Shown in pieces: positions 10,166-23,217 of a DNA stretch of 64,000 bases; position 1 is the stretch's first letter, and every line of letters starts with the position of its first letter. The stretch is from Triglochin maritima. Lineage: Eukaryota > Streptophyta > Magnoliopsida > Alismatales > Juncaginaceae. Below the pieces are notes generated by a model. It did not search any database. It was not told where the DNA came from and saw only the letters and a list, made by a program, of their open reading frames with translations. The stretch spans positions 26,762,501 through 26,826,500 of the forward strand of contig OY821787.1 in assembly GCA_963682175.1 (NCBI GenBank). Direction: 5' to 3'. A program made the position numbers and the translations under genes.

Positions 10166-10411
10166 ATTTTATTGATGGTTTTAGTTTTTTTGATAAACCT
10201 TAGTTACCCCTTAGTACTTATTTTTTTTCCTTTTAACCATCCTTCTCTTTCATGTCGTAGATCTCCTTATCAGGACGAAATCGACATTTGAGAGAAGGCA
10301 TGTTTGATCAATCTTCGTGGTTGTAGTGCTCGTATCTTGGTTTCTGCATCTGATAATGGCACTATCCGTTACCAACGTGCATCTCTCCCACAATCATCCA
10401 ATGCTCACACC
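10166..10411. other. No recognised feature
   Basis: T-rich then mixed sequence between the palindrome relic and a MITE. It contains only short ORFs. Confidence 0.4.
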
Positions 10412-10702
10412 TAGGGATGTGCAACTTTCGGTCCAGGTTCAGTCCGGACTGAATCCGACCGGTCCGGATTTCGGTCCGGATCCTGGGACAAATTCAGTTT
10501 TCAGTCTTGTCCGAACTCGGTCCAAAATCTATTTTTTCCCTTAAAAATTGGACCCTCCGGGATTTTAGACCGGACCGGACCGATTGGTCCGGGTTCGATC
10601 CGGACCGATTGGTCCGGGTTCGATCCGGACCGGTCCGTTCTTCGATCTGAACCCCGAAGAGCATCTGGGTCCAGTCCGGGTCCGGACCGATGCTCACCCC
10701 TA
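10412..10702. mobile_element. hAT-type MITE, second copy
   Basis: The 291-bp element starts TAGGGATGTGCA and ends TGCTCACCCCTA, so the inverted repeats match at 10 of 12 positions. A perfect 8-bp TSD, CTCACACC, flanks it (10404-10411 and 10703-10710). The interior has the same CCGGTCCGG-rich composition as the MITE at 8431. Confidence 0.9.
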
Positions 10703-10710
10703 CTCACACC

Positions 10711-11840
10711 CAACAGGTTGAAGTTTGTTCATTCTAAACGTCGTATCTCCGAGGCCTAGAGATTGGGAATCGTTATGAACAACGTGGCTGGGATACGTCC
10801 TTGCAGGACGATGGTATCCTTAGCTCTCGAAGCAATTGTTTTTTAGGGTTTGTGTTTCACCGAGTATAAACCCAGGTTTGAGTTTCCATTTATGTTTAGT
10901 TTCTTCTCTTTCTACCTTTAAAGCTTATTTTCATACGCAGTCACTGTCAATCATTCTCGTGGACGTTTTGAAGGTGTCTCGTAAGCTGAAGCTTGGTGAG
11001 GGGGACGTTGATCTTTGGTTTCCTATTTCCGACGGATGCATCCCTTAGCTAAATTTTGTTCTTCTATAGATGGCTACGAAAATTTTTCTGGGCAGATCAA
11101 CCATCACGTTTTGCATACTAGTTTGTTGTTGTAGTTTCCTTTGATACAACCTATTTTACAACAAATATGACATGTCATTCTCTCCATTTGTTGCTATAAA
11201 TCACCTTGACCAATCGATCTTGCTGGGTTGCAGCCTTTGGGTTCGGAGCGAGTGCTAAGAAATGAAGGATGACGATCTGTCCTCCTGAACAGGATCACAG
11301 TCTTTCTAGTATGGTCAATTCGACACTGTAGTTTGTCTTTTAGTTTTTGACCCCACAGTTGAGGTGGTTGTCCATCTTTATAATCGTTTTAGTGCTTCTG
11401 TCTCTACTTTCCTCTTCTTCTTGGTGTAGCAATATAACTTCAAATCAGATACAACTTATACTTGTATACTAGCATATGACTCCCAAGTTAAATATAATTA
11501 CTTAATATGCAGTCCTCGATGAAGTAGGAACATTGTGTTGTGGGTTGAACCACATTACAAATTGGTAATATTGTACCCCACGTCCCCACATGTTTCAATT
11601 ACCTCGACTTTACTGCAACGTAGCACGTACTTACAAGTATTTGTAGAGCAGCTTCCTTTACCGTTGATCATCTGATTCTCGAATGTTTTCATGTGATGTT
11701 TCCATTTTATGATTCTCATTTATTGAGTTGGTTCAGCTCCGAGGGAATCCAAAGCAACATTAGTTGAATGCAATAAATGCTTTTACGTTCCCATACTTCA
11801 GCTCGCAAATGTTCTTTCTTAAGTTCGTAAGTGTTCATTA
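10711..11840. other. Unannotated mixed-composition stretch
   Basis: Codon-like short ORFs occur but none is recognisable or long. I see no TSDs or terminal repeats. It could be an old genic or intergenic remnant. Confidence 0.4.
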
Positions 11841-12402
11841 AATGGATGTTTGTGTGTCAGGAAATAGATGGAAAAAAATAGTTTCCCATTGACCAAAGCA
11901 TTCATGGTATTTGTGTCAGTCTTGGAAAAGAAAAAATATTTTTCCTTTTTTCCCTCTGTCAATTAGAATGTACTGAAATCTTTTTTCCCAGTTTCTTATA
12001 CCCCATCACAAGAAACCAATGGAAAGTTCAGTAAAGTTATAAAAAATGTACATGTCAATCAAACTTTAAAAGTATATGTATATAATATATAATTCACGCA
12101 TCACCTTTTTAGTTAAATTAAACTAAAATGTGCAATGTTTATTTAAATTTTAACGTACAACATATTCTTCACAATAAAATTATACATTTAGATATACAAC
12201 ATTTATAAATAATATCAATTTTATGTAAATAATAGTTAATTAATTCAAAATTTTAAATTTTCCGCTGATTTTCTTTGTCTTGCACAAACAAACAGAATCT
12301 TGGTTAAAGAAAAATTGATTTCCTTTCGTTTCTATTTTCCGTTTGTTTCCTTTTGACCACATAATCTATTTTCTAACAGTTTACTGTGCACAAACACCCC
12401 CT
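11841..12402. mobile_element. MITE of the AGGGGGTGTTTG family
   Basis: It shares long collinear stretches with 55833-56658, for example AATGTACTGAAATCTTTT and CAAACAGAATCTTGGT-like runs. The right end (GTGCACAAACACCCCCT) matches the family terminus. The left end near 11841 is degenerate and no TSD is clear. Confidence 0.65.
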
Positions 12403-14189
12403 AAATGTTATTCACCTTCCGATTTCTCTAAGTTGTTTTATTCACTTTTCGTGAGATATTAGTGTCATTGTTACATTATTTTATATTGGGATCGCCAATT
12501 ATTGTTATTTTCACCGTAGTAACCTATTATACATACCCGTACAATACCTATTGAGGTAGTACATGTACGATATTATTACCATTTTATGTTAATATATATT
12601 GGGTAGTACTACATGAGCTCACATTTTGGGCTCTTGTATTCGGCTCCTCCCACCCCCGCTCATTCTCTCTCTTTTAACCCCACTCATTTTTTTTTGTTTT
12701 TTTATTCCCTTCTTTAAGTCTCTCTTTTCTGACACTCCACTCACATCATTTTTTTATTCTCTATTTCTCTTCTTTCTCTTTTCACATTCAAACATTAACA
12801 TAATTTTTAACTCATTTTATCTCCTCTCGACGGTGGGAGAATCAGATATATCCGACTATGTCAAATAATCTTATTACCAACATCATTGTGGTTACCGTAG
12901 ATATATCTGACTACCGACATCACCGTGGTTAACTCAGATATATCTGGTTACCTCCAGATATATCTGATAGTATATTTGCATTAAACCAAGAATGAAATGC
13001 ATGTAATTAGAGCTTAGTTAAATTTTCACATTCAAACATTAACATAAATTTTTCACATTCAAACATTAACATAAAATTTTCAAAACACCAAAACAAGAAA
13101 TATCTGGTTACCCTAGATATATTCGGTTACCCTAAATAATCTTATTACCAATACAAATATATCTTATTACTAACATCTCTGTGGTTACCCAGATATATCT
13201 GGTTACCGACATCACTGTGGTTACCCTAGATAATTAGATATATCTGGAGTTTATGCATGTGGATTGAGTTTGCATGTGGTGAATGAGATAAAAGGAGTGA
13301 AGTAAAGTTAATGGAGATTGGTTGCGTGGTCGGATATATATAAGTTCTACTTATGTGCTTATGGATTAGTCAGATATATCTACATATCTACAAATTCAAA
13401 TATATCTGTATATCCACACATCCAAATATATATGCATATCCACACATCTATATGTGGATATATCTGGATATCCACACATCCAGATATAAAATTGTTGGCT
13501 AACTTCAGGAACTTTAAAATTCTAGATATAAAATTCCAAATCCAAAAGAGTGTTTCCAGATATAAAATTCCAAAGCCAAATATTTGACCAGATATATCTG
13601 GCCCAGAAGTAGAATTTCCTTCTGCACCACCAGCCATCCAACTTCCCACATCTGTTATCTGATATATTTCGACCAAGCGAAAGGCAAGCAGAAGATTACT
13701 CTCAATTCACCAAAGTGAAAGGCAGTCAAACTGCTCTGTAACACAACTATAACACAGATATATCACAGTGAATGATTACACTAGAAGTTAGATATTACTA
13801 CGTTGTGTTGATGAATCAGATATATGTGATGCAACTTGATCAAATTGACAACAAAATCAAAGATATATGAGTGCGAAAACAGGTAATATCTGGGTCAGAT
13901 ACATCTGGGTCAAATATATCCACGTTCATTGGGGAACGTTGATGACTTGTTTTGAGGACAACGTGGAGTGTTAGAGATCATTTGAGGAGAGAGAGTAAGT
14001 GGATGACTTGTTTTGCCCAAGAATCCAAAAAAGGTCCCAAAAAGAGATCACACTTAGCATTTCCCATATATATTTCCTCTAGCACTCTAATTTAGTTAGA
14101 CTTCAAATTTAGGTAATCAATCAACCTTTCTTTGATGTTATTTCTGATGATATTGTGATCGCACAAAATAACTTTGATTTTATTTGTGT

Positions 14190-14590
14190 ATCACGAATTG
14201 AAATTTAGAATGTTTGAACCCTAGTAATGACCTTCTAATCTATATTGGAGACCCAGTAATAGCAAGAGGAAGTCTGCTAAGATAGTATCTTTCCGATTGA
14301 TATATAAACTTCGTTACAAAATGAAGCCAATCCATTCATTTCCCACACTTTCATTTGAAAACACACACATGTACCAAGCTAATGACGAATTGAAATTTAG
14401 AATGTTTGAACCCAATTGATGACCCTCTAAATCCAGAATGGAGACTCGGTAATAGCAAGCGAAGGTCTGCTAAGATAGTATCAATCCGATGGATATATAA
14501 ACTTCGTTACAAAATAAAGCCAAACCATTCAGTTTGGTTCACAAAAGAGTTCCTACACTCCCATTCGAACGAACACACCAGTACAACACT
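14190..14590. repeat. Tandem duplication of about 195 bp
   Basis: Two adjacent copies begin with GACGAATTGAAATTTAGAA or a near match (about 14195 and 14384). Both contain TCTGCTAAGATAGTATC and ATATATAAACTTCGTTAC. They lie in the interior of the fold-back element and are diverged by scattered substitutions. Confidence 0.7.
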
Positions 14591-15219
14591 AACAACCAAA
14601 TATAAGGGAAATTCTAACCGGGCTCTTTCTACAGGCTCTTCTTCAAAATGCATCATCCACTTACTCTCTCTCCCACTCAATTTTTTTAGTTTCTTATTTT
14701 GTTACCCCACTGCAGAACAAATGATTCATAAAGTGGAACTTTGAATTTCGTGAACCCGTGGAGCTTTAAATTACTAGATTATCTTCAGACATATCTGATG
14801 CTACTTGATGAATTTAAAGCTACATACGGGCTACTTAGGCAGATATATCTGGTCTCATTTCTGACAAGATACGCGTTGTCATCCTCGGATATATTTCATT
14901 GAGGATTCCCTGTGATATATTTGTGTTAGATAAATTTTTTAAAAAGCCAAAACAAGAAATATCTGGTTACCCTAGATAATCTTATTACCAACACATGCAT
15001 ATCTTATTACTAACATCTCATTGGTTACCCCAGATATATCTGGCTACCGACATCACTATGGTTACCTAGATAATCAGATATATCCGGAGTATACGCATGT
15101 GGTGAATGAGATAAAATGAGTGGAGTAAAGTTAATGGAGATTGTTAGAGTAGTTGGATATATATAGGTTATACTTATGTGCTTATGGAGTAGCTTGATAT
15201 ATCTGCAGCTCCACACATC

Positions 15220-15222
<3 letters not shown>

Positions 15223-15258
<36 letters not shown>
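15223..15258. repeat. (AT)n microsatellite
   Basis: About 18 uninterrupted AT dinucleotides, placed in an arm of the fold-back element. Confidence 0.95.
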
Positions 15259-15261
<3 letters not shown>

Positions 15262-15898
15262 TATCCACACATCCAAATGTGGATATATCTGACCCAGATA
15301 TATCTGGCCCAGATATTACATGTTTTTGCACTCAGATATCTCTGATTTTGTTGTCAAATTGACCAAATTGCATCAGATATATCTGATTCATCAACACAAC
15401 ACAGTAATATCCAACTTCTAATATAATCATTCACTGTGATATATCTGTGTTATAGTTGTGTTACTGAGCAATGTGATTGCCTTTAACTTTCATGAATTGA
15501 GAGTAATCTTCTGTTTGCCTTTCGCTTGGTCGAGATATATCAGATAATAGACGTGGCAAGTTGGATGACTGGTGAGTGGAGTGTCAGAAGTTGAGAACAA
15601 GTGGTTACCTATTTGGTGACTGAGTGGAGTGTCAGACATGGAAAGAGAATAAAAAATAAAAAAAATAAAATGAGTGGAGCGTCAGAAGAGAGAGAAAGGA
15701 ATAAAAAAACAAAAAAAATGAAATAAGGATCAACAAGAGAGAATGAGTGGAGTGTCAGAAAGAACCTAATATGAGTGTCCAAAATTAGAGACCGTGTAAC
15801 ACTGCTCAAAAATTAAAATGCTAAGGCAACCAACAAAAAACAGTAGGAACGAAGACCTTCCTAAATGAAGATTTTAACAAACACCATCATACCAATTA

Positions 15899-16667
15899 GG
15901 GCACCCTCAACGGGTGCACCAGAAAAATGTCGACATTTTGTCGGCATTTTCTTGCACCCCTCAATGGGGGTGCAAAAATGGGCAGGAGACCGCCAGCTCG
16001 TGGGATCTTGCGGTCTGCCGCCCATTCTCACGACCAGGTCGAGGGTTTTTTTTTAAATTTTGTTTTTGTGTGTTTTGTTTTAATTAATTTTTATTTTAAA
16101 TTTAATTGTAAATAATTTATTATGTTGGATAGTGAAAATTACTTTTTTTATATTGGATAAAAATACCTAAATTTTCAACATTTTCTCCCCGTCATATCAT
16201 TTGGGGTAAATCTTAGATAAAATTCTAAAAAATAAATTAAAGTTTAAAAAAATTAAAACAAATAAAAAACTTATTTTGAAAAAAATAGATTTGAAAAAAG
16301 TTTTAAAATGATTTAAAAAAATAAAACAAAAAAGATTGTTGTAATTACTTTAATAATGTTGATAAAAGTGATAAATTTAATTACATTTTCGTAATTAATT
16401 TTTTAAAAAATATGTGATATAATTGATTTTCGTAAAACATGTGATATAATTAATGAGAATTGTGGGAAATTAAAAATGAGAGGAAAATAAATGAGGTAGA
16501 AGTGAGAGAGTGTTGATGTGATTAGGTTGACATTTTATGAGTGAGTTGTGGTAGAGAGGTGAATAGTAGAAAGAGAGAAAAAAAAATGTCATGCTGACGA
16601 GGCGGAGAAAGAAAGTACTGATATGACTAGGTTGACATATATGAAAATGTCATGAGTAAAGATGGCC
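15899..16667. mobile_element. PIF/Harbinger (Tourist)-like MITE
   Basis: The 769-bp element starts GGGCACCCTC and ends with GATGGCC, flanked by TTA on both sides (15896-15898 and 16668-16670), as expected for Harbinger TSDs. A second copy lies at 35493-36249 with matching ends and AT-rich interior. Terminal repeats are short and imperfect, so the superfamily is probable rather than certain. Confidence 0.65.
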
Positions 16668-16679
16668 TTAGAACTTTGA

Positions 16680-17220
16680 TGAGGATATCCACCTTCTTAA
16701 TGACGACCTTCATCTTCTCTGGCATTGGCCTCTGCATCTTAAGTTCTCCATTCAGTTCCCAGTTTGTTATCTCCTGTCCAACTATTTCTTCCCTGGCCTA
16801 GTTGGTTTTAGGATCCTATTTTGATCCGTGTACTTCTCATAGAGCTACTCGTTGTACTTCTCAATTTGGGCCTCAACTCCGACATGGTGCACATTTCGTC
16901 GTCGATCTACCTGAATAACACGCAATACACTTCGGCCTCCTGCATAAAGGATAAATAACACGTTGTCAAGAGGTGTGGTTTACGATAGACATTTTCGATT
17001 GTCCTTAACGTATTGTAGTTTACAACTGGCATATCTTTTTTTGATTTGATAATTTGTGATTTCATTGCATAAATAAAAAGGTAGGAATGTTATGATCACA
17101 ACATCCCACCCAGAGTACAAAAAACCCATAAGGAGTCTAAAAACGAAAGTTTAATCACCACAAAAAGCATAATAAGTAGCCTTAATAACCAAGCTAATAC
17201 CATGACCACAGTCGATCCAT
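16680..17220. other. Possible decayed coding remnant, unassigned
   Basis: On the minus strand, 16840-16950 gives broken peptide-like stretches rich in Glu, Gln and Lys, interrupted by stops. I do not recognise the family. The sequence from 17000 to 17220 shows nothing. Confidence 0.3.
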
Positions 17221-19235
17221 CTAGACTATCAGCCTAGACAGTGGTCTAAGTCTCGTAAGTCGTGCGTCATCGGAGAGGGGCGGAAGCATTCTGAATTCTT
17301 CAATGTAGCGTTGTCTTTCTTCGAGCTCCCTAAGTCTTGCCCCCTCAGCTTCTACCCACTCTTGGGCCTCCTCCTCTATACGAGCAAGACGCTCAATTTC
17401 AGCAAGCTCTCCTTCTGAAGGTTGTGTAAACACAACCTCAACTTGGGTTGCATCCTGTTCCTGGTCTGGCAAGGATTGTGTAGGTGCAGCCTGGGCTGAT
17501 AGGAGCATTCCTTGCTGTGGAGTGGGGCTGTTGTCGGAGGCTGTAACAGTGGTGGCGATTATGTGAGTTCGAGCTCTTTTTTGAGCTTCATTTTGGAGCA
17601 AATTGCCGCCTCTTTTGCGCGACCTTGTCCATAGTTCCAACAAATCAAAGCATTTAATCATTAATTGAGTAAATGAGATGGCACAACCCATATTATTACA
17701 TTCTAACCAAATACTCCACCAAAAAGCATTTATTAAACAATTCCACGATTCATTATCTAAATCAAGACGATTATGAATTCCACGTCGGAAATTAATATTC
17801 TTATTCGGTGAAAGATTTAGGTCAGTCCATGCACATAAGCACCAAAATCTACTTGCATAATCGCAATCAAAGAAAATGTGGTTTATAGATTCATCCTCCA
17901 AACAACATAACAGACAAGTCGGGGATATTCGGATTTTCCTCCGAATTAAAATGTCACGTGTGAGAAGTTTATTTTCTCCAACAAGCCAAACAAATATCTT
18001 TACCTTTGGCAGGCACTTTGATTTCCAATTTTCTTTAACCAGTCGATATCGTGTGCCGTCATCAATTAGGAGTTTATAGACACTACAAGGTGTGAACCTT
18101 CCAGTTTTGTGGAGGTTCCAAGCCCGCTTGTCCGCGCTTGTTGTGGAGGTGAATTATAAGAAAGCACTATATACTTTCAGCATTTGATTGGCCGAGAGTT
18201 GTCCAACAAATCGTTGTTGGTGCCAATTTCCTTGCATGGGGTATTCTCCCCACATGTTCTTTAGTGTAATAAGAGGTTGTTTGGCTTGTTTAAAAATATC
18301 AGGCCACTCCTCGCTTAGGATTTGGTCATCAAACCATCGGTCAAACCAGAAAAGTATTGTGTTGTCGTTGCCAGGGACAACTTTACTATTTTTGCATAGC
18401 ATGGGGATGTAGCCAACACGGTCTCGCCAGAACGGAGCAAATTTGCTCTTCTTAGGGAGAATACTTAAGTTTGTATTTGGATTGTGATATTTGGATTGTA
18501 TGATTCTTTGGCATTGTTTTGGTTTACCCGATATTAGGTCCCATAATTTTTTCAGTCGCAAGCTGAATACGTGATTTTGAAGATTCGGAATTCCCAGTCC
18601 TCCCCATTTCTTTGCTCGGCAAACTTTTTTCCTGCTAACTAGGCTTTTAATTGGCGAATTTTCCGCCGCATTATTCCACAAGAAATTCCATCTAATTTGC
18701 TCCATTTCTTTTAATATTTTTTTGGAGGGTGGAGTGCAGCTTAGGTAGTACACTACGATGAGTGGGAGAATTGAGTTTATCATAGTTGCTCGTCTTGCCA
18801 ATGATAGAATTTTTGTTTTCCAGCTGCCACTTTGGTCCTCATCTTTTCTAGCAGTGGAGCCCACATTGTGTTTGGTCCTCGTAAGGGAGATAGTGGGATT
18901 CCTAAATAATTAAAAGGTATTTGACCGGCTGAGCATCCCAAAATTGCTTGGAATCTTTTAATTTTTTCTAAGCCCACATGTGTATTGCTAATAAAAGATT
19001 TTTCGAAATTGATTTTCATTCCCGAAATCGACTAAAAAATGACTAGAATGTGTTTGATATTTATGATGTTTTGTTCCTCAGGTTGTAGGAAGAGCATGGT
19101 GTCATCCACATATTGGAAATTCATGACTTGGAGGTTGTCACCCAACTGCACTCCTTTGATTATTTCATTCCGCATTCTTGTCACCCAACTGCACTCCTTT
19201 GATACAGACATATCTTTGTCCACATGTGTCAACCT
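17221..19235 (-). pseudogene. LINE (L1-type) reverse transcriptase, 5'-truncated and frameshifted
   Basis: The minus strand carries the 3' half of a plant LINE ORF2. The first recognisable part is the reverse transcriptase active site, FQYVDDTMLF (about 19090-19120; canonical YADD has become YVDD). Then come FNYLGIPLSP and the thumb region (ILSLARRATMINSILP, WGGLGIPNL). It ends with the zf-RVT zinc-binding region (ISPTCLLCCLEDESINHIFF, about 17860-17960). At least three frames are needed, so it is dead. The ORF then continues in frame into a 110-residue Glu-rich, helix-like tail (17221-17640; RIEEEAQEWVEAEGARLREL) that is not typical of LINEs. 5' truncation is usual for LINE insertions; no poly(A) tail is seen. 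Confidence 0.85.
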
Positions 19236-19307
19236 TAGGCGATGTGTGAAGAAGACTTCTTACCCCCGCAGTGGCACATCAGAACGCCGTTAACGGGACT
19301 AGTGTCC

Positions 19308-21480
19308 TGAAAGAAATGTGTTTTAAAAGTTTTACTTTTATATGTCAATTATTATGAATTGGATGTGCAAACATTTTGTTCCTTGATTATGGTATTCGTC
19401 TTTTGGAAGTGTTAAGGAAGATACGTTTGGTCCTTAACCGTAGAGCTCTAAAAGATAATGGTTTACATAAATCAAAAGTTATTCACAATCATGGTAATTA
19501 ACATGGAACATTAACCACTGAGATAAGATTGTCGTGTTGGTCATCGATTGTTGTAACTCTACAAATAATTGACGACACGAGTATATAAAAGAGGAAAAGA
19601 TTATTTTTATATATTGAATAGACCTAACAAGTAAAACATTATGGAATTGTGTTTCATGTCATTAATGTTTTACTGTGTCTTTGATCCTAAGATATGAGAC
19701 TTATATCTTTTCACTCAAGAAGTGCTTAATTTGATTATTGTCAAAAGCTATCAATGAGTATAGTGATAAAAACAATAGTTGGTTGAACATGACTTGTGCT
19801 GGAAAAGATAGCTAGTCAAACGATTATCGTTATCCCTCTTAATTGAGTGATGATATTAGTGGGTCATTGATAAAACAAAATTATAATGTGTACAATGTAA
19901 TTTGAGTTAAGTTACATAGTTATAATTAGCTTAAAGAGATCAAGAAATGAATATAATACAAAGGTGACACATTTCTACTTGTTTTATATTCTTAATATCA
20001 TGAGGCAAAGGGCTGACACAAGTGGTGCACTTACATCACTAAATGGGTCGTTTTTAGTTCGAGTGGAACAAAGACATCTATGCTAATTGAGTAATTATAA
20101 TGTGTAGCTAGATACCGCCTGTAGTTTGAGATATTAAGTGTTTAATATCACTATCAATTAGGCTTAGATCCTCCTATAGGTCACACCACAAAACTGTGAA
20201 ACAAGAAGCTTGATATTGAGTTCATATGATGTGTCGGGTTTCATGTGAAAAAGGGACACATGTGGTGAATGAATAAAATCAATATGTTATGAGAATTGAG
20301 ATAATTAGAATCATAATAAATTCATATGAGGTGTATATATTATGGGGTATAATAATTTAATATTACAAAGGATAATATATTACATAAGATAAGAATTTGC
20401 TGAAAACCCCAAAAGATCAAATTTTGTTGGAAATAAATCCAAAATTTGACAAAGTCAAAATCAAAGTCAAACACCGTAAACCGTTTAGGGTTCGGTCGAC
20501 CGAGGTTTTTTCAGAACGGTCAACCGAACGGGGAACGGGTAAACACAATTGGTTGACCAAAATTGTCTGGAGTGTCTGGACAATTGGGTTCGGTCAACGA
20601 GCGTGAACGTTCAACCGAGAGAAAATATCCAGGAGATATCTTGGGATATTTTCGATAGACCGTAGGTGACACGGTCGTCCGATGAATATTCGTCAGGAGA
20701 AATTTTGATGGGTCAACGGTCGACCGGAGGAAGACGCAGATCGTCCGAATTTTTCCCGACAATTTTTCTCATGCATATTCGCTCGACCGTCTAGCTCACG
20801 GTCCACCGAACATGTGTTAAAACTGAATGGTTCGGTTAACCAAGAAGAATTCTCGGTCAACCGAACAGTACGATTTTTGCCTGAATTATTAAGAGAATAA
20901 TTAGATCATTGGTTGGATTAATTTGAGATTTAATCAAACGTTTTTTAGGATGCTTATGTGGAGATTTGAGATTAATTTTAGTAGAGAATAAACAAGAGAT
21001 CATGACTAAAGAATAGTTCTTGATAAGGATGTTTTGGGAGTCAATAAAAGACCCCTCATCCTACTTGTTTAAGTTAATGCAAAAATTCTTTCTCTCATTA
21101 ATCTATTCCTTAATCACCACGAAAATCTCTTAATAGTTTTAAGTTTTGGAGATAGAAATCTCAGGAGCTTAAAGATTCTAAGCTTAATTAGAGATTGATT
21201 GGCTAGCTCATGTCTCTCTAATCTTGTTTAGAGTTTGGTGAAAACTTGGAGGTGAATCGGCATGCGATTTGACGAGCAACGAAACTCCAGATCTTCTGAA
21301 AGGTTTTAGAGAACCTTTGGGTATGATCCTCTATCCTTTGTTATTTTAATATGTGTAGGAATGCATGATATTAGAATAAACAAATATGTGTTGTAAAATC
21401 AATGAAAATATGAAATCGATCTTATATGTTTGTATTAAAATTTTAAAATATATACATACATAGGGACAAAAAATCCTACA
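19308..21480 (+). mobile_element. Solo LTR, family B
   Basis: A 2,173-bp LTR starting TGAAAGAAATG and ending AATCCTACA, flanked by a perfect 5-bp TSD, TGTCC (19303-19307 and 21481-21485). Related LTRs lie reversed at 41631-43763 and 57319-59422, with a fragment at 48895-49182. A weak TATA (AATAAAAG) is at about 21043-21050; the reversed copies keep a better TATAAAAG. No internal domain is present. Confidence 0.93.
20493..20863. repeat. Palindrome array CGGT(C/T)(G/A)ACCG in LTR family B
   Basis: CGGTCGACCG, CGGTCAACCG, CGGTTAACC and related variants recur about ten times, several in pairs 19-24 bp apart (for example 20833 and 20854). The core matches LTR family A although the rest of the LTR does not. 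The array lies about 180 bp upstream of the weak TATA. Confidence 0.8.
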
Positions 21481-21485
21481 TGTCC

Positions 21486-21846
21486 AACGACAAGGTCCCT
21501 ACTTCTCAGTAGGAGTGTGACTTAGGGTTATATCGTCTGACATCTCTGTGTGGTACGTTGTGAACTCTTGAAACAAAGGTAGAATTTTTACTTAGGTTTT
21601 ATGTATTTCATCGTTTGGGAGGTCTTATATAGATTTAGTGAAGGTGACCTTTGCAAGTTTTTGAATTCTTCATCTCAATTTTGAAGTTGGAAGATATCTT
21701 GGCGAAAAGGGTAAAGCGTACTAGCCGACTTTTCAGTTTTACTACCACACATATCATATGTCAACTCGGTCACTGCCATTTAGTAGACATGTCCCTGTAA
21801 TTTTGTACGAATCAAAAGTTGTAATTGACGTTATTTTACTGAATTG
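21486..21846. other. Spacer between solo LTR and MULE, nothing recognised
   Basis: It continues the target sequence of the family B insertion. It does not extend the LINE reading frame. Confidence 0.5.
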
Positions 21847-22129
21847 TTATTCATTACCAGAAAACTACTTAAATCGCCCCAACCAATTACCATTTTGCCC
21901 TTCTGTCCTTTTTACTTATATGTCTTCATTTCACTCTCATAACACCACTCTCTTCATATTACACTCATATTCACCCAAAATCATGTCTCAGAGGCCCAGA
22001 AAAGAGTCAGCGGACGCCCCAGTCTATTCGAATCAGGTAAAATGCCTTGTTTAGTTTTAATAAAATTAAAAAAAAAGTTTTTGGTTAGGCGTTCGGGGGA
22101 GATGCCTGACCCAACGTGCGGGAGCCCCC

Positions 22130-22850
22130 GCCCCCTTGGGTACTACTGGAAGACCGACCACTACCTCGCTCGACATACTCAAAGGCACTCGGGTCCTGAC
22201 GTGTCGACTTTCCCCTTGGTCGACCTCGTACCTTAGTATTTTGTGCGGGTTCTTAAAATACGAGAGACACTACGAATTACTGCAGGGTTGCTCCCCGAAA
22301 TCTCGTGAACAAGCTTCCAAAAATGCTCGACGTCTTGTGTTGATTGATCCACAAACTCTGACATCTGAACTCCTTCTCCAATCACAAGTGTTTTCCAGAA
22401 TGGATGAATCTGCTCTAAATAAATTCCATCACCTGACTCAATACAATCATGCATGGTACATGCACAAGGAGTCCCATGTCATGTCAGAAAAGCACACCCG
22501 CAGCGATATTCAACTTGATTGCTTAAGTCCTGCATTTTCTTCAACTCCTGAGTCAATAAAGACAAGCAGTGATGCAAAACTCGTACATTTATATGATGAC
22601 ACAAAGGACCTATATAGTTTGTCAAATTTCGACGTCTCGAATATTCAAGAAAGTTCTGAATATTCGCCAGCTGCATTTCAATGGTCGAGTTCACGCGTCG
22701 AAAAGAGTATCCAGAGCTGCAGTCGATGTTGTAATCCACTCTTTCAGAGCCGAATGAGCACTTTCCACCACAGTTCGTAGTGTTGCCGAAATGAAGGACT
22801 TTATTCGTCCAATCCAACACAAACTTTTCTTTATGCACTAACCACGTGCC
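22130..22850 (-). pseudogene. MULE transposase, C-terminal piece
   Basis: Reading downward from 22850, the frame gives LVHKEKFVLDWTNKVLHFGN followed by frameshifted continuation, then IYLEQIHPFWKTL and a terminal VRGRPRGKSTRQDPSAFEYV segment. This order (W-T-N-K/R-V-x-H-F-G-N, a linker, I-H-P-F-W, then an RGRP AT-hook-like tail) is typical of FAR1/Jittery-type MULE transposases. At least one frameshift separates the parts. The reading frame at 22850 continues exactly at 30542 across the retrotransposon when one copy of the GTGCC duplication is removed. Confidence 0.85.
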
Positions 22851-23217
22851 TGTTGGCCTTTTGGCCTTAATCTTATGTTTTCATGATTTAATCAACCTAA
22901 TCTTAATTAGAGTAGCACACACTATGCATTGCATATATATTGTATTGTGCTAACCTCTACAGGTGATCAAGACTCAAGAAAGATGGAAATGAAGTCAAGA
23001 CATGTAATTAAAGCTATATCGAAGACATGTAATATTGATTTCTTTTGAGTCTTAGGAACAAAGTGTAATTAAGCATACTTGCGCTAAAATCAACTTAATC
23101 ACACACTAGGTTCCTTATAGAAGTCACACACGAAATTTCACATAATTTGGACTTCAATAGATCACCCAAACTTAGATCGGAAAACACTAAACCTGAACCC
23201 TAACTGTCTGCCCACAT

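Larger units (their letters stand above)
12606..15800. mobile_element. Large fold-back element with dense CAGATATATCTG-type sites
   Basis: The outer arms are inverted copies: 12700-12800 contains CTGACACTCCACTCA and 15600-15770 contains the reverse TGAGTGGAGTGTCAG three times. Inside, 13600-13960 is an inverted copy of 15290-15600, and 12985-13480 recurs as a direct copy at 14930-15290. Dozens of AGATATATCT palindromes (often CAGATATATCTGG) run through 12840-15560. No coding region is visible, so it is non-autonomous. The superfamily and exact ends are unresolved. Confidence 0.6.

Noticed and set aside
12626..12868. Membrane-protein-like ORF
   Set aside because: Made of TTTTTT/CTCTCT low-complexity sequence in the fold-back arm. 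No homology is evident.
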